From NCBI GenBank assembly GCA_011390535.1, contig JAABSF010000037.1:1-11538 (forward strand): a stretch of 11,538 bases of DNA, in the 5' to 3' direction. The stretch is from Deltaproteobacteria bacterium. GTDB taxonomy: Bacteria > Myxococcota_A > Polyangia > HGW-17 > SLPX01. A program made the position numbers and the translations under genes. Positions 1 through 7,200 of this stretch are shown piece by piece; the stretch's first letter is position 1; each line of letters begins with the position of its first letter. The notes beneath the pieces are model-generated. The model had not been told where the DNA came from. It worked only from the letters and a program-made list of their open reading frames with translations, and made no database searches.

Positions 1-324
1 CACGGTCAAGCGGGAGATCCCAATAATGATATAATACTACGTGTTCGCACAACAGAAACAAACGATAACGGCCTGCCACAGATGGAGGCGGCGGATATTT
101 TGGACACAGAGCTTCAGCATGTGGCAGCCACATATGACGGGACGATGGTTCGGATTTACCATAATGGTGTTGAGGTTGCCGCAGATACACTGGCCGGGAC
201 ACTTGATAACTGGAATGACGGGTATTTTCTTATGTTGGGTGCTGAAGCCAACGGCAGCCGTACGTGGGTCGGATATCTGCATGAGGTTGCAATTTACGAC
301 CGTGATCTGAGCGTATTTCCCTGA
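1..324 (+). CDS. LamG/concanavalin A-like domain protein, 3' end (5' end outside window)
   Basis: The frame is open from base 1 to a TGA at 322-324, giving 107 residues of an incomplete protein. The sequence has the hallmark of the last half of a LamG-type (laminin G-like, concanavalin A-like jelly-roll) domain: LQHVAATYDG, then RIYHNGVEV, a short tryptophan-containing strand, a glycine/arginine turn and the closing strand VGYLHEVAIYDRDLS. Such domains are usually found in large secreted or surface proteins and bind carbohydrates or other ligands; no catalytic domain is visible here. The family typically continues after YDRxLS with a few acidic residues and an N-F-x-A-G motif. Here the protein stops at LSVFP, but DFEAG is readable one base later in another frame (from 323), which then runs to a TAG at 437-439. 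This suggests a one-base insertion or two-base deletion around 310-322. The gene converges on mntP. Confidence 0.72.
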   Translation, partial: HGQAGDPNNDIILRVRTTETNDNGLPQMEAADILDTELQHVAATYDGTMVRIYHNGVEVAADTLAGTLDNWNDGYFLMLGAEANGSRTWVGYLHEVAIYDRDLSVFP

Positions 325-409
325 TTTTGAGGCGGGTAAGTCATCCGAGGGAACTTCCTCCTCGGCTACGCTCATGTCTCCTCATGACCCAATGGACAAA
401 AGGGAAAAA

Positions 410-1009
410 TCAACCTCCAAAAACACCGTGGTGGTATAGAATGCTTACACCTATGGCGAGCAAAATCAGGCCCCCTATACCATCGGCATAACGTCGCACA
501 ATGACAGCACGCGACAATCGCCTCCCTCCCCACCAGCCCACTGCGGTAAAAGCTGAAGCGGTCAGGCCGATGATCAGCGCGGATGTCCAAACATCAACAC
601 CCACCACCGAGAGGCTGAAACCCACGGCCATTGCATCCAAGCTGGTAGCCAAAGACAACAGGATCAAAGTCCGGCCCTTGGTGGGGTCCTTGGGAGAGAC
701 TTCTTCTTTCTCCTCTTTGAAAGAGGCTCTAAACATGTCTTGCGCAACATATAAAAGGAAGAAAAAGGCCACCCAATGGTCGTATTGATCAATTATATCT
801 TTTACGGTGTGCCCAATAAACCAGCCGATGATAAACATCCCGGCCTGAAAAACACCGAAATACAATGTCATCCTCAGGGCCGGCGCAGAAATAACTCCGG
901 AGTTCATACTCCGATCCATCCCCCCTTTCTTGATGCCCGCTGCTATTGATACAGCGAAAGCATCCATGGCAAGAGCTACGGCCACCGCGATAATACTCAA
1001 AAAGGACAA
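410..1009 (-). CDS. mntP: MntP manganese efflux pump
   Basis: This 199-residue protein is the usual length for the MntP family (formerly YebN/DUF204), inner-membrane exporters that remove excess Mn(II). The two family repeats are visible: ALAMDAFAVSIAAG near residues 13-25 (Asp16) and ATSLDAMAVGFSLS near 121-134 (Asp125), both at the start of membrane helices. Between them are the RMTLYFGVFQAG and IGWFIGH helix and the DHWVAFFFLLYV helix; the protein ends in GGLILLAIGVSILYHH, all typical. About six membrane helices can be drawn, with a charged loop (residues 98-113) between the halves. The start is a TTG at 1009, fixed by a stop codon two codons upstream in frame and by the good N-terminal alignment to the family. 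No clear Shine-Dalgarno precedes it. The upstream leader is U-rich on the coding strand. I do not see the conserved core of the manganese riboswitch (yybP-ykoY) that often controls mntP. Confidence 0.9.
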   Translation of the reverse strand: MSFLSIIAVAVALAMDAFAVSIAAGIKKGGMDRSMNSGVISAPALRMTLYFGVFQAGMFIIGWFIGHTVKDIIDQYDHWVAFFFLLYVAQDMFRASFKEEKEEVSPKDPTKGRTLILLSLATSLDAMAVGFSLSVVGVDVWTSALIIGLTASAFTAVGWWGGRRLSRAVIVRRYADGIGGLILLAIGVSILYHHGVFGG

Positions 1010-1080
1010 TTTTCAGCACCGAAACAGTTAAAAAAGAAAGCAAACAGAAAAAAAAACAAATCATCAAACAAGCAAGCAAA

Positions 1081-1128
1081 AAACAAGTCACCCACCAAAC
1101 AAGTCACCCACCAAACAAGTCACCCAGC
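1081..1128. repeat. Three tandem copies of a 16-bp unit upstream of mntP
   Basis: The unit AAACAAGTCACCCACC occurs at 1081-1096 and 1097-1112 without change and at 1113-1128 with one substitution (CCAGC at its end). It lies in the probable 5' leader or promoter region of mntP, followed towards the gene by A-rich sequence on the plus strand, including a run of nine A at 1048-1056. The function is unknown. It is most simply a slippage product, though repeats here could alter mntP expression. Confidence 0.85.
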
Positions 1129-1238
1129 AACCCTTACCACAGGAAAACCAAGCGGCCAAGAGCATGAATGCCTCATGGGCTCATGACCCCCTGTGGATTA
1201 TGAGATATTTCACTACATGAAAACCTCGACTGACACCT

Positions 1239-1248
1239 GATACGTATC
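1239..1248. promoter_or_regulatory. Palindrome GATACGTATC upstream of the higB remnant, likely promoter/operator
   Basis: A perfect 10-bp palindrome sits 18 bases before the ATG of the truncated toxin gene. A CTGACA -35-like hexamer lies at 1230-1235. The -10 region (around 1253-1260, TGCTTTAG) is weak. HigBA-type toxin-antitoxin operons are repressed by the antitoxin binding an inverted repeat at the promoter, so this is a good candidate operator left behind with the toxin fragment. The site was called by eye and no binding data are implied. Confidence 0.45.
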
Positions 1249-1266
1249 GGGTTGCTTTAGCAATAC

Positions 1267-1401
1267 ATGATTCAAAAATTCAAGCATAAAGGGCTCAAGC
1301 GATTATTCGAATCCGGCATCTCGAATGGTGTGGATCCCCAACATGTGACCCGTATCAGGAAGATCCTCGCTCTCCTGGATCGGTTCTCTCAGGTTTTTTA
1401 G
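1267..1401 (+). pseudogene. higB: Truncated HigB/RelE-type toxin (plasmid maintenance killer family), N-terminal half
   Basis: A 44-codon frame starts at ATG 1267 and ends at TAG 1399-1401. Its beginning, MIQKFKHKGLKRLFESG, and the following QHVTRIRKILALLDRF match the N-terminal half of HigB toxins (mRNA interferases of the RelE fold), which typically start MIxSFKHKGLKxLFExG, carry an arginine-rich helix (K/R-LRxxLxxLD) and are about 92 residues long. The C-terminal half with the catalytic strands and the RI-F-F motif is missing, and I cannot find it downstream in any frame. No HigA antitoxin follows. The remnant is therefore very probably inactive. The break lies just after LLDRFSQ, where the sequence turns into T-rich noncoding DNA. 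The toxin portion and its operator suggest a recently decayed addiction module. Confidence 0.72.
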
Positions 1402-1637
1402 GTTTTTCCGTTTTTTTTATGCGCTTCCAGTTTATATTTGCTCTAAGCACAGAAGTATTGGAAGGATATTCGCCTCTTTCTGCTCCGTTTTATTCCATCC
1501 CTCTGTTTCCTTGCCTTCCTCCGTTTCCTTCTCTCCCTCCGTTTTATTCCCTCCTTCCGTATTCTTGAGTCAACACTAAGCCCAACCGCTCCTTCTGATG
1601 TTAAAACTGGAGTTGTATTGGAGGTTAAGGGGTGTTT
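1402..1637. other. Noncoding region with a pyrimidine-rich tract
   Basis: I see no gene here. The stretch lies between the higB remnant and the stop of the large lipoprotein gene. From about 1475 to 1560 the plus strand is almost entirely C and T, with an imperfectly repeated TCCGTTTTATTCC (two copies, about 1486-1498 and 1539-1551) and CTCCGTTTCCTT-like segments. On the minus strand, downstream of the lipoprotein gene, this is a purine tract. One minus-strand frame reads a degenerate K-T-E-G-rich peptide without a start codon, so it might be eroded low-complexity coding DNA, but nothing more can be supported. Confidence 0.5.
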
Positions 1638-3677
1638 TCAGCGGACAACACCTACCACGCGAAAACTAACCGTCCGGGCTCCCGAAAGCTTCTTTTCCGC
1701 TTTGGCTCTCCTCAAATGAACTGCAACTGATCTGCTGAGTTCATCTTCTCGACGCAAATCTACAATCAGATAATCCGGCAGTACTGTGTTTTTGTGCAAA
1801 GACATTACAATACAAAACCTGCCGGATGATTTCTCGTCTTTTCCTTTATAAACAGGAGTGGCTGTTAATCGGGTCAACCTTCTTCTATCTTTTTTGCGCA
1901 AGGTCACCACATATTTCGTCTTCGTCTTTGTCTTCGTCTTCGTCTTAGTCTTCGGCTTCAGCTTTGGCTTTGACTTCAGCTTTGGCTTCGTTTTAGGATT
2001 CATCTTCAGTTTTTGCTTCTGCTTCTCATCTTCTTCAAAGCCGGCCTCCACCCACAGATCTGTGACGCAAAAGCGGAGGCTCTCTTCCTTATCACCCACA
2101 ACAACTGCTTTATTCCCCTGCACAACAGAGTCTACATCTTTGGTATTTTCTGCACCACCACCATTTTTACGCGAGAACAGGTTGCTCCCGGACGCATCAA
2201 AAAAACCTAAGGGAGCTGATTGAGAGAGCCCCAAGAACACGGCGCGCCGCAAACGTAACCAAAGCCTGGCCCACAGCATCCGGGCAGTCCGCTTGGGGAG
2301 ATAGGCCATGGCCACAGCATCTTTTATGTCTTTGGATCGAAGAGATGAGAGGACCCGCCCCGCCCAAAATAAATCTCTTCGGGTAGCGCGATCAAAAGCA
2401 GGGTGACAAACGCGGGGATTCCATTCTGTCGGCTCAAACCTCCGGACGGGAAAGAACCCTACTTCAGGAAATTTTTTGATGTCATTTTCCCGCTCTTTTA
2501 AAACCCCGCCACGGTCATCGTTTTTTGGCACGCCTCTTCCAAAGGCCGCTTCAACAGATTTGGGCCTGCCTTTCTTATCAGCGCCCAACGCACCCTTGAA
2601 ATCCCAAAGATAATGAGAAACCACCCTGTTATCGAGGCTGAAAAAATCAGCCCCTGAGCGCTCTTCTATGTTGTAAAACCCCAACCAAGCACTAATCAAC
2701 TTCAGCCCTCTCAGCTCTCGAAGGTGGTGGTGGCGGAAATGGTCATTTTTATCATCGCTCCTACGCCCCCACAGAGGAAAAGGCCCCAAATACTTATTTG
2801 ATGAAGGAGGTAAAAGACTCGTAGCGAGAGCTCTTATGCTACCATCCTCTTCTCGATGCAATGAACTCAAGACCGCCTTCAGTTTTACCTGCATAAGCGA
2901 TTCTTTCGATGTTCGTGTTGTCTGTGTTGTTTGCAGTGTCTGTGTTGTTTGCGGTGACTTCATTATTCGCAGTGTTTGCAATGTCTTCGACGACCAGATC
3001 GCATCGAGTGGCTCGGCTCGGGCAAAAAAAGCCGATCTTGAATCAACCTCCAACATATTCTCAGTGAAAAAAACCATGCTCCGCTCCAACACCGAATACC
3101 CCACCTTTTGGAGCAATTGGTTAGCCACCAGCACAGATGAAGTCGCCAAACCCGGCCACCGAGGATGATCAAACTGAAGCAAAAAGAATCGCCCACGAGT
3201 GTCTTTTATGGCAATCCATGGCCCACCCTCTCCTCGCCCGGCTGCAAAAACAGTCCACTTCCCAAGCAAAGAGGGCCCCGTTGACATCTTTTCTTCCAGA
3301 CCCTTTAAATTCGATGATTCATTAAACCTTTGGAGACACTCTCCCGTGAATTGGCGTGTATAGAAATCCTTCGCCGCCTTCAGGCTTGACGGGTTTTGGA
3401 AAAAAGGAGAATCAGGAGTCAGCCCAACCGAATTAACATTCACCGCCTCTCTTTTTGACTCCACCTCTAAAAACGCTTCAGCAGGCTCAATAAAAACCCG
3501 CCTCAGATAAAGCGCCCTCCTCCCGGATTTTCTCCGAGCAGGTGAATTCTCCAACCGTTTTCGATGCAAATGAAACACCGGCGGTTCATCCCGAAACATC
3601 AACTCTCTCGATCCGCAGCCGTAACTAATGGACAAAAGGTAAACAAACAACCAAATCCATGGAAAATAGCGAATCAT
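1638..3677 (-). CDS. Large probable lipoprotein of an uncharacterised, possibly kinase-like family
   Basis: The protein has 679 residues from the ATG at 3677, preceded by GGTGGAG (3692-3686) at eight bases. A longer frame to 3737 exists but would bury the leader. Residues 5-19 are hydrophobic and end in SYGC (Cys21), an imperfect lipobox, so an exported lipoprotein is likely. Conserved-looking blocks are WIAIKDTRGRFFLLQFD (about 154-170), ATSSVLVANQLLQKVGYSV (179-196), GRRSDDKND (304-312), LRELRGLKLISAWL (319-332), SLDN...HYLWDF (347-360) and HPAFDRATRRDLFWAGR (425-441). From memory these match an uncharacterised family of secreted proteins in myxobacteria-like bacteria, in which the consensus has KFD, G-R-DDPND, RRELRGL, a D...N-x-LD loop and HYLxDFGxxLG. 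The order resembles a protein-kinase-like fold; that is my inference. If so, this member lacks several catalytic residues. Two low-complexity insertions (residues 231-256, Gln/Thr; 552-588, Lys/Thr) interrupt it. Function is unknown. Confidence 0.62.
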   Translation of the reverse strand: MIRYFPWIWLFVYLLSISYGCGSRELMFRDEPPVFHLHRKRLENSPARRKSGRRALYLRRVFIEPAEAFLEVESKREAVNVNSVGLTPDSPFFQNPSSLKAAKDFYTRQFTGECLQRFNESSNLKGLEEKMSTGPSLLGKWTVFAAGRGEGGPWIAIKDTRGRFFLLQFDHPRWPGLATSSVLVANQLLQKVGYSVLERSMVFFTENMLEVDSRSAFFARAEPLDAIWSSKTLQTLRIMKSPQTTQTLQTTQTTRTSKESLMQVKLKAVLSSLHREEDGSIRALATSLLPPSSNKYLGPFPLWGRRSDDKNDHFRHHHLRELRGLKLISAWLGFYNIEERSGADFFSLDNRVVSHYLWDFKGALGADKKGRPKSVEAAFGRGVPKNDDRGGVLKERENDIKKFPEVGFFPVRRFEPTEWNPRVCHPAFDRATRRDLFWAGRVLSSLRSKDIKDAVAMAYLPKRTARMLWARLWLRLRRAVFLGLSQSAPLGFFDASGSNLFSRKNGGGAENTKDVDSVVQGNKAVVVGDKEESLRFCVTDLWVEAGFEEDEKQKQKLKMNPKTKPKLKSKPKLKPKTKTKTKTKTKTKYVVTLRKKDRRRLTRLTATPVYKGKDEKSSGRFCIVMSLHKNTVLPDYLIVDLRREDELSRSVAVHLRRAKAEKKLSGARTVSFRVVGVVR
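1914..2027. repeat. Hexamer repeat tract coding for a Lys-Thr/Lys-Pro stretch
   Basis: Inside the large lipoprotein gene the plus strand reads successive variants of GTCTTC, with the purest block at about 1917-1960. On the coding strand this gives alternating Lys-Thr, preceded by Lys-Pro/Lys-Leu/Lys-Ser variants, about 37 residues (552-588). The length is divisible by three, so the frame is kept. Such tracts change copy number by slippage. The positively charged segment is probably an unstructured linker between the conserved region and the C-terminal tail. Confidence 0.85.
2910..2987. repeat. Short tandem repeats coding for a Gln-Thr-Thr-rich insertion
   Basis: Within the same gene, TGTGTTGTTTGC-like units recur between about 2920 and 2952, with related copies on to 2987. 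On the coding strand they give a Thr/Gln-rich run such as QTTQTLQTTQTT (residues about 243-254). It lies between two conserved blocks and probably forms a flexible loop. Together with the Lys-Thr tract it shows that this gene tolerates in-frame repeat growth. Confidence 0.75.
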
Positions 3678-3685
3678 GAACGAAT

Positions 3686-3692
3686 CTCCACC
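3686..3692 (-). promoter_or_regulatory. Ribosome binding site deciding the lipoprotein start
   Basis: On the minus strand GGTGGAG stands eight bases before the ATG at 3677. This favours that ATG over the upstream in-frame start at 3737, which would add 20 hydrophilic residues before the export signal. Confidence 0.65.
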
Positions 3693-3719
3693 GATGTACC
3701 TGGCCCTACCGATGTACCT
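3690..3719. repeat. 12-bp direct repeat with 18-bp period before the lipoprotein gene
   Basis: ACCGATGTACCT occurs at 3690-3701 and again at 3708-3719. On the minus strand this is a doubled AGGTACATCGGT just upstream of, and overlapping, the ribosome binding site. It may be a small tandem duplication or a pair of protein-binding sites; the sequence alone does not tell. Confidence 0.7.
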
Positions 3720-3737
3720 ATCCCCGATGACGGACAA

Positions 3738-4015
3738 AGGAAAGCTCTTTTAAAAATTGATAAACAATGCAGTAAAAAATACTGTTTCGGCTCAAAGAGA
3801 TTCATGCGCTTCGCTTCAGGGCTTATGTTGTTTTTGTTCCTCGTCCGTTCCATTAGTCATCAGGGTCGGGAGATATGCAACCAATATACGGTTACGCAGA
3901 CGGCCATTTGAGTCAACCTTGGAAACTAAACAAGAAGCTTTTCAAAAACCCCAATGATTTCAACATCGCCCGTTGGATAAATACACTTCGACATTATTGA
4001 GCACTCTTTTTGTGC
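3738..4015. other. Divergent intergenic region
   Basis: No gene is supported between the lipoprotein gene (leftward) and purSL (rightward). Short frames here lack ribosome binding sites and recognisable content. The part near 3740-3790 is AT-rich and contains CAGTA/TACTG arms around an A-run (3771-3785), and probably holds the leftward promoter, for which no convincing pair of hexamers is visible. An inverted repeat AGCAC/GTGCT (4000-4004 and 4012-4016) borders the rightward -35 element. Confidence 0.4.
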
Positions 4016-4045
4016 TTGACAAAATAGGGTCATGACAAAGATACA
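4016..4045 (+). promoter_or_regulatory. Sigma-70-type promoter candidate for purSL-purQ
   Basis: A perfect -35 hexamer TTGACA lies at 4016-4021. At a spacing of 18 the sequence GATACA (4040-4045) is a weak -10. Transcription would start near 4052, just before the tandem repeats at 4060-4177, leaving a leader of about 185 bases before the purSL start. An inverted repeat AGCAC...GTGCT touches the -35 from upstream and could be an operator. The assignment is by eye. Confidence 0.42.
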
Positions 4046-4059
4046 CGTAAATTACTGAC

Positions 4060-4178
4060 GGGTTTTGCTGGGTTTCGCTGGGTTTCACCGGGCTTCGATG
4101 AGTTCGGCGTGCTTCGATGAGTTCGGCGGGCTTCGATGAGTTCGGCGGGCTTCGATGAGTTCGGCGGGCTTCGCCGAA
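4060..4178. repeat. Tandem-repeat leader of purSL (10-bp then 19-bp units, ending in a hairpin)
   Basis: Three 10-bp units (GGGTTTTGCT, GGGTTTCGCT, GGGTTTCACC; 4060-4089) are followed by four 19-bp units of GGGCTTCGATGAGTTCGGC (4090-4108, 4109-4127 with GTG at its start, 4128-4146, 4147-4165) and a partial fifth. Each 19-mer itself looks like a 10-mer plus a 9-mer of the same family, so the array seems to have grown in two steps. Its end forms a perfect 7-bp hairpin, TTCGGCG (4160-4166) with CGCCGAA (4172-4178) around a 5-base loop. A distal AACCCAG (4182-4188) can pair with CTGGGTT at 4078-4084, enclosing the array. No U-run follows the hairpin, so it is not a standard terminator. Confidence 0.85.
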
Positions 4179-4224
4179 TTTAACCCAGTGTGGCTCTTTT
4201 TAGCTGAAACCACCTTGTGATCAA

Positions 4225-4229
4225 GGGAG
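4225..4229 (+). promoter_or_regulatory. Ribosome binding site of purSL
   Basis: GGGAG, within AAGGGAG, lies six bases before the ATG at 4236 and fits the start that gives the PurS-like N-terminus. Confidence 0.7.
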
Positions 4230-4235
4230 TAAGTC

Positions 4236-7200
4236 ATGCCTCATCGTATAGAAGTGATCCTCAAACCGGGTATCAAAGAAGCTCTTGGAGAGACCATTGC
4301 CCACCGGATTCGCAAACACCTGGGTAAAGAAGTGGAGCGTATCAACACCGTTGAAGTATATACCATCTCAGAGGATTTACCCTCGGGAATGCTTGAGTTG
4401 TTCGCCAAGGAGGCGCTTTGTGACCCGATAGTGCAAAATGCGATGGTAAACAAGAGCACAGCATTGGAGAGAGATTTTCACTGGGCTGTTGATGTAGCTT
4501 ATCGCCCAGGGGTTACAGATAATGTTGGGCGTACAGCGCGTGAAGCGCTGGCCCTTTTGATGGAGCTTCCGGTGGATCAGGTGCCGTCGGTTCATCACTC
4601 CAGACAATATCTGATCAAATGTCATCCTGATCACGTTTTGAGCGCCTTGGATGTCGAGAGCATCGCAAATGATCTTCTCGGTAACAAATTGATTCAGTCA
4701 TTTAGTGTTTATGATCGTTCCACGATCAAAGAAATGAAGAAAATCCAACCCAAGGCGCCCAAGATCCTGGAATCTACCGATGTATTTACTGAAAACATAG
4801 ATTTGGATGTTTCGGACGAAGAGCTTCTTAGATTGAGTCGCGAAAGGGTCCTGGCACTCAGCCTTGAAGAGATGAAGCAGATACAGGCACACTATCGGCG
4901 TCCGGAGGTCATGGAGATTCGCAGACACAAGGGCCTCCAAACAAGGGATGGAGAGGCGACGGATGTTGAGCTGGAGTGTTTGGCTCAGACATGGTCGGAG
5001 CATTGCAAACACAAAATCTTCAACGCCGACATTACATACACCGACGAAGAAGGGCGAACCGAGAAGATCAGCTCACTGTTCAAAACCTATATTCAGGGAG
5101 CCACAAAAGAAGTTCGACGGGCCGCAGGTGAAGATGACATCTGCCTGTCGGTGTTCAAAGATAACGCGGGGGTGGTGAAATTGGACGATGAGTGGAGCCT
5201 CGTCTTCAAGGTGGAGACTCACAACAGCCCCTCTGCCTTGGATCCATACGGAGGAGCTCTCACCGGAATCGTCGGAGTAAACCGCGATCCCTTTGGTACA
5301 GGCAAAGGCGCCTCTTTGATATTCAATACCGACGTTTTTTGTCTTGCCTCTCCCCACAGGAGGAAGGAGCTTCCTCCAAGATTACTCCAACCTCTTAGAG
5401 TGTTGGAAGGAGTGCGGGAGGGAGTAGAACACGGAGGAAACAAATCAGGAATTCCAACGGTGAACGGCGCGGTGGTGTTCGACGAGAGATATCTCGGCAA
5501 ACCGCTGGTTTTTTGCGGCACCGGCGGGCTCATGCCCGCCGAAATCAATGGAAAGCCCTCACATGAAAAGGCTGCGTGCAATGGAGATTATATCGTCATG
5601 GTGGGGGGTCGTATAGGCAAGGACGGGATTCACGGGGCGACTTTTTCATCAGAAGAGTTCCACGAAGGCTCCCCTGCTACTGCGGTTCAGATTGGTGATC
5701 CGATAACCCAAAAGCGAATGTTCGATATGCTGCTGCAAGCCCGCGACAAAGGTTTGTATACGGCCATTACCGATAACGGAGCCGGCGGTCTCAGCTCTTC
5801 AGTAGGAGAGATGGCTGAAGATCCGGGCGGGGCGGATCTGGATCTGGGAAAAGCGCCATTGAAATATTCCTCGCTTCAACCATGGGAGATTCTGGTCTCG
5901 GAAGCTCAAGAACGGATGACTCTCGCCGTTTCAGCGGACAAGATTGAGAGTTTTATGGAGCTGGCCCGGCGTTTCTCAGTAGAGGCAACCATACTGGGCA
6001 CCTTCAACGACTCAGGTTATTTTACAGTCCGTTACAATGAAAATGTGGTGGGTCACCTGCCCATGGAATTTTTGCATGGCGGTCTGCCGCCTATGAAGCT
6101 GACAGCCCGATTCGACCCTGCCCCGGAATCAGATCCCAGCTCCGAAGAGCTGTGGCTATCGGCCGAAAACACGACCGGCTCTTGGAACCGTGTTTTATTG
6201 GAGATGTTGAGCCGTTATAATATATGTTCCAAGGAATACTGGATTCGCCAATATGACCACGAGGTGCAAGGCGGATCTGTTGTAAAACCGCTCACCGGAG
6301 CGCACGACGACGGCCCCTCGGACGCAGCGGTGCTTCGCCCGCTTCTGGGCTCCATGAAAGCTATTGTTGTCTCGTGTGGTATCTGCCCGAGATATTCTGA
6401 TATCGACACCTATCATATGGCTGCCTGTGCGCTGGACGAGGCGATTCGCAACGCGGTATGTGTCGGCGCTGATCCTAGCCGACTCTCGGCCCTGGACAAC
6501 TTCTGTTGGTCCGACCCCATAAAGAGCCCCCAAAACCCCCAAGGCCCTCACAAACTCGCGCAGCTTGTGCGTGCAAACAAGGCCCTGTATGATCTCTGCA
6601 TCGCCTACGGAGTTCCGCTTATTTCGGGCAAAGACTCGATGAAAAATGACTACCGATCCGGTGACATCCGCATTTCGGTGCCCGCGACTTTGCTTGTTTC
6701 GGTGCTGGGCATCATGGAAGATGGGCGCAAAGCTGTTACATCAGACGCTAAAAAACCAGGGGATGTTGTATACATTTTGGGTCAAACTCGATGTGAACTG
6801 GGGGGGAGCGAGTTCTTGGCTACAAAAAACAGGGTCGGTTGTTCTGTACCCAAGGTTCGTCCCCAAGAGACCGTGCCTCGATACAAAGCTCTTCACAAAG
6901 CAATCACCGCCGGTCTGCTCCGGTCTTGCCACGATGCGAGTGATGGAGGGTTGGCAGTTTGTTTGGCCGAGACATCTCTTGGTGGTGACCTGGGGATGGA
7001 TATCGATCTCTCCAAAGCTCCCGTACAGAGACCAGGTGGCTCAGATCTACCACCTGAGGTAATGCTGTTTTCTGAATCACAGGGGCGGTTCGTACTTACA
7101 GCCGAACCGGACAAAACCGAAGAGTTGGAAAACATATTGGCTCCCCACGGGTTGTCCAGGGTAGGGCTCGTAACCGACGACTCGATTTTTAAAATGCGCA

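Noticed and set aside
789..1091. Minus-strand 100-codon hydrophobic frame overlapping mntP
   Set aside because: Its hydrophobic start comes from the T-rich leader and the rest is an out-of-frame reading of mntP.
1010..1260. Manganese riboswitch (yybP-ykoY) before mntP
   Set aside because: Looked for its conserved internal-loop motifs on the minus strand and could not find them; not reported as a feature.
1858..2223. Plus-strand frame with a repeated Phe/Val/Gly-rich peptide
   Set aside because: It is the antisense reading of the Lys-Thr repeat tract in the lipoprotein gene; no ribosome binding site and no family resemblance.
2836..3168. Plus-strand 110-codon frame
   Set aside because: Antisense shadow of the conserved part of the lipoprotein gene.
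3564..3957. Small plus-strand genes upstream of purSL
   Set aside because: The frames overlap the lipoprotein gene start, have no ribosome binding site and no recognisable protein features.
4060..4178. CRISPR array
   Set aside because: The units are contiguous with no unique spacers, so this is a plain tandem repeat.
4160..4200. Intrinsic terminator or attenuator before purSL
   Set aside because: The hairpin is good but is followed by TTTAACCC rather than a run of T; the later TTTTT lies 18 bases away.
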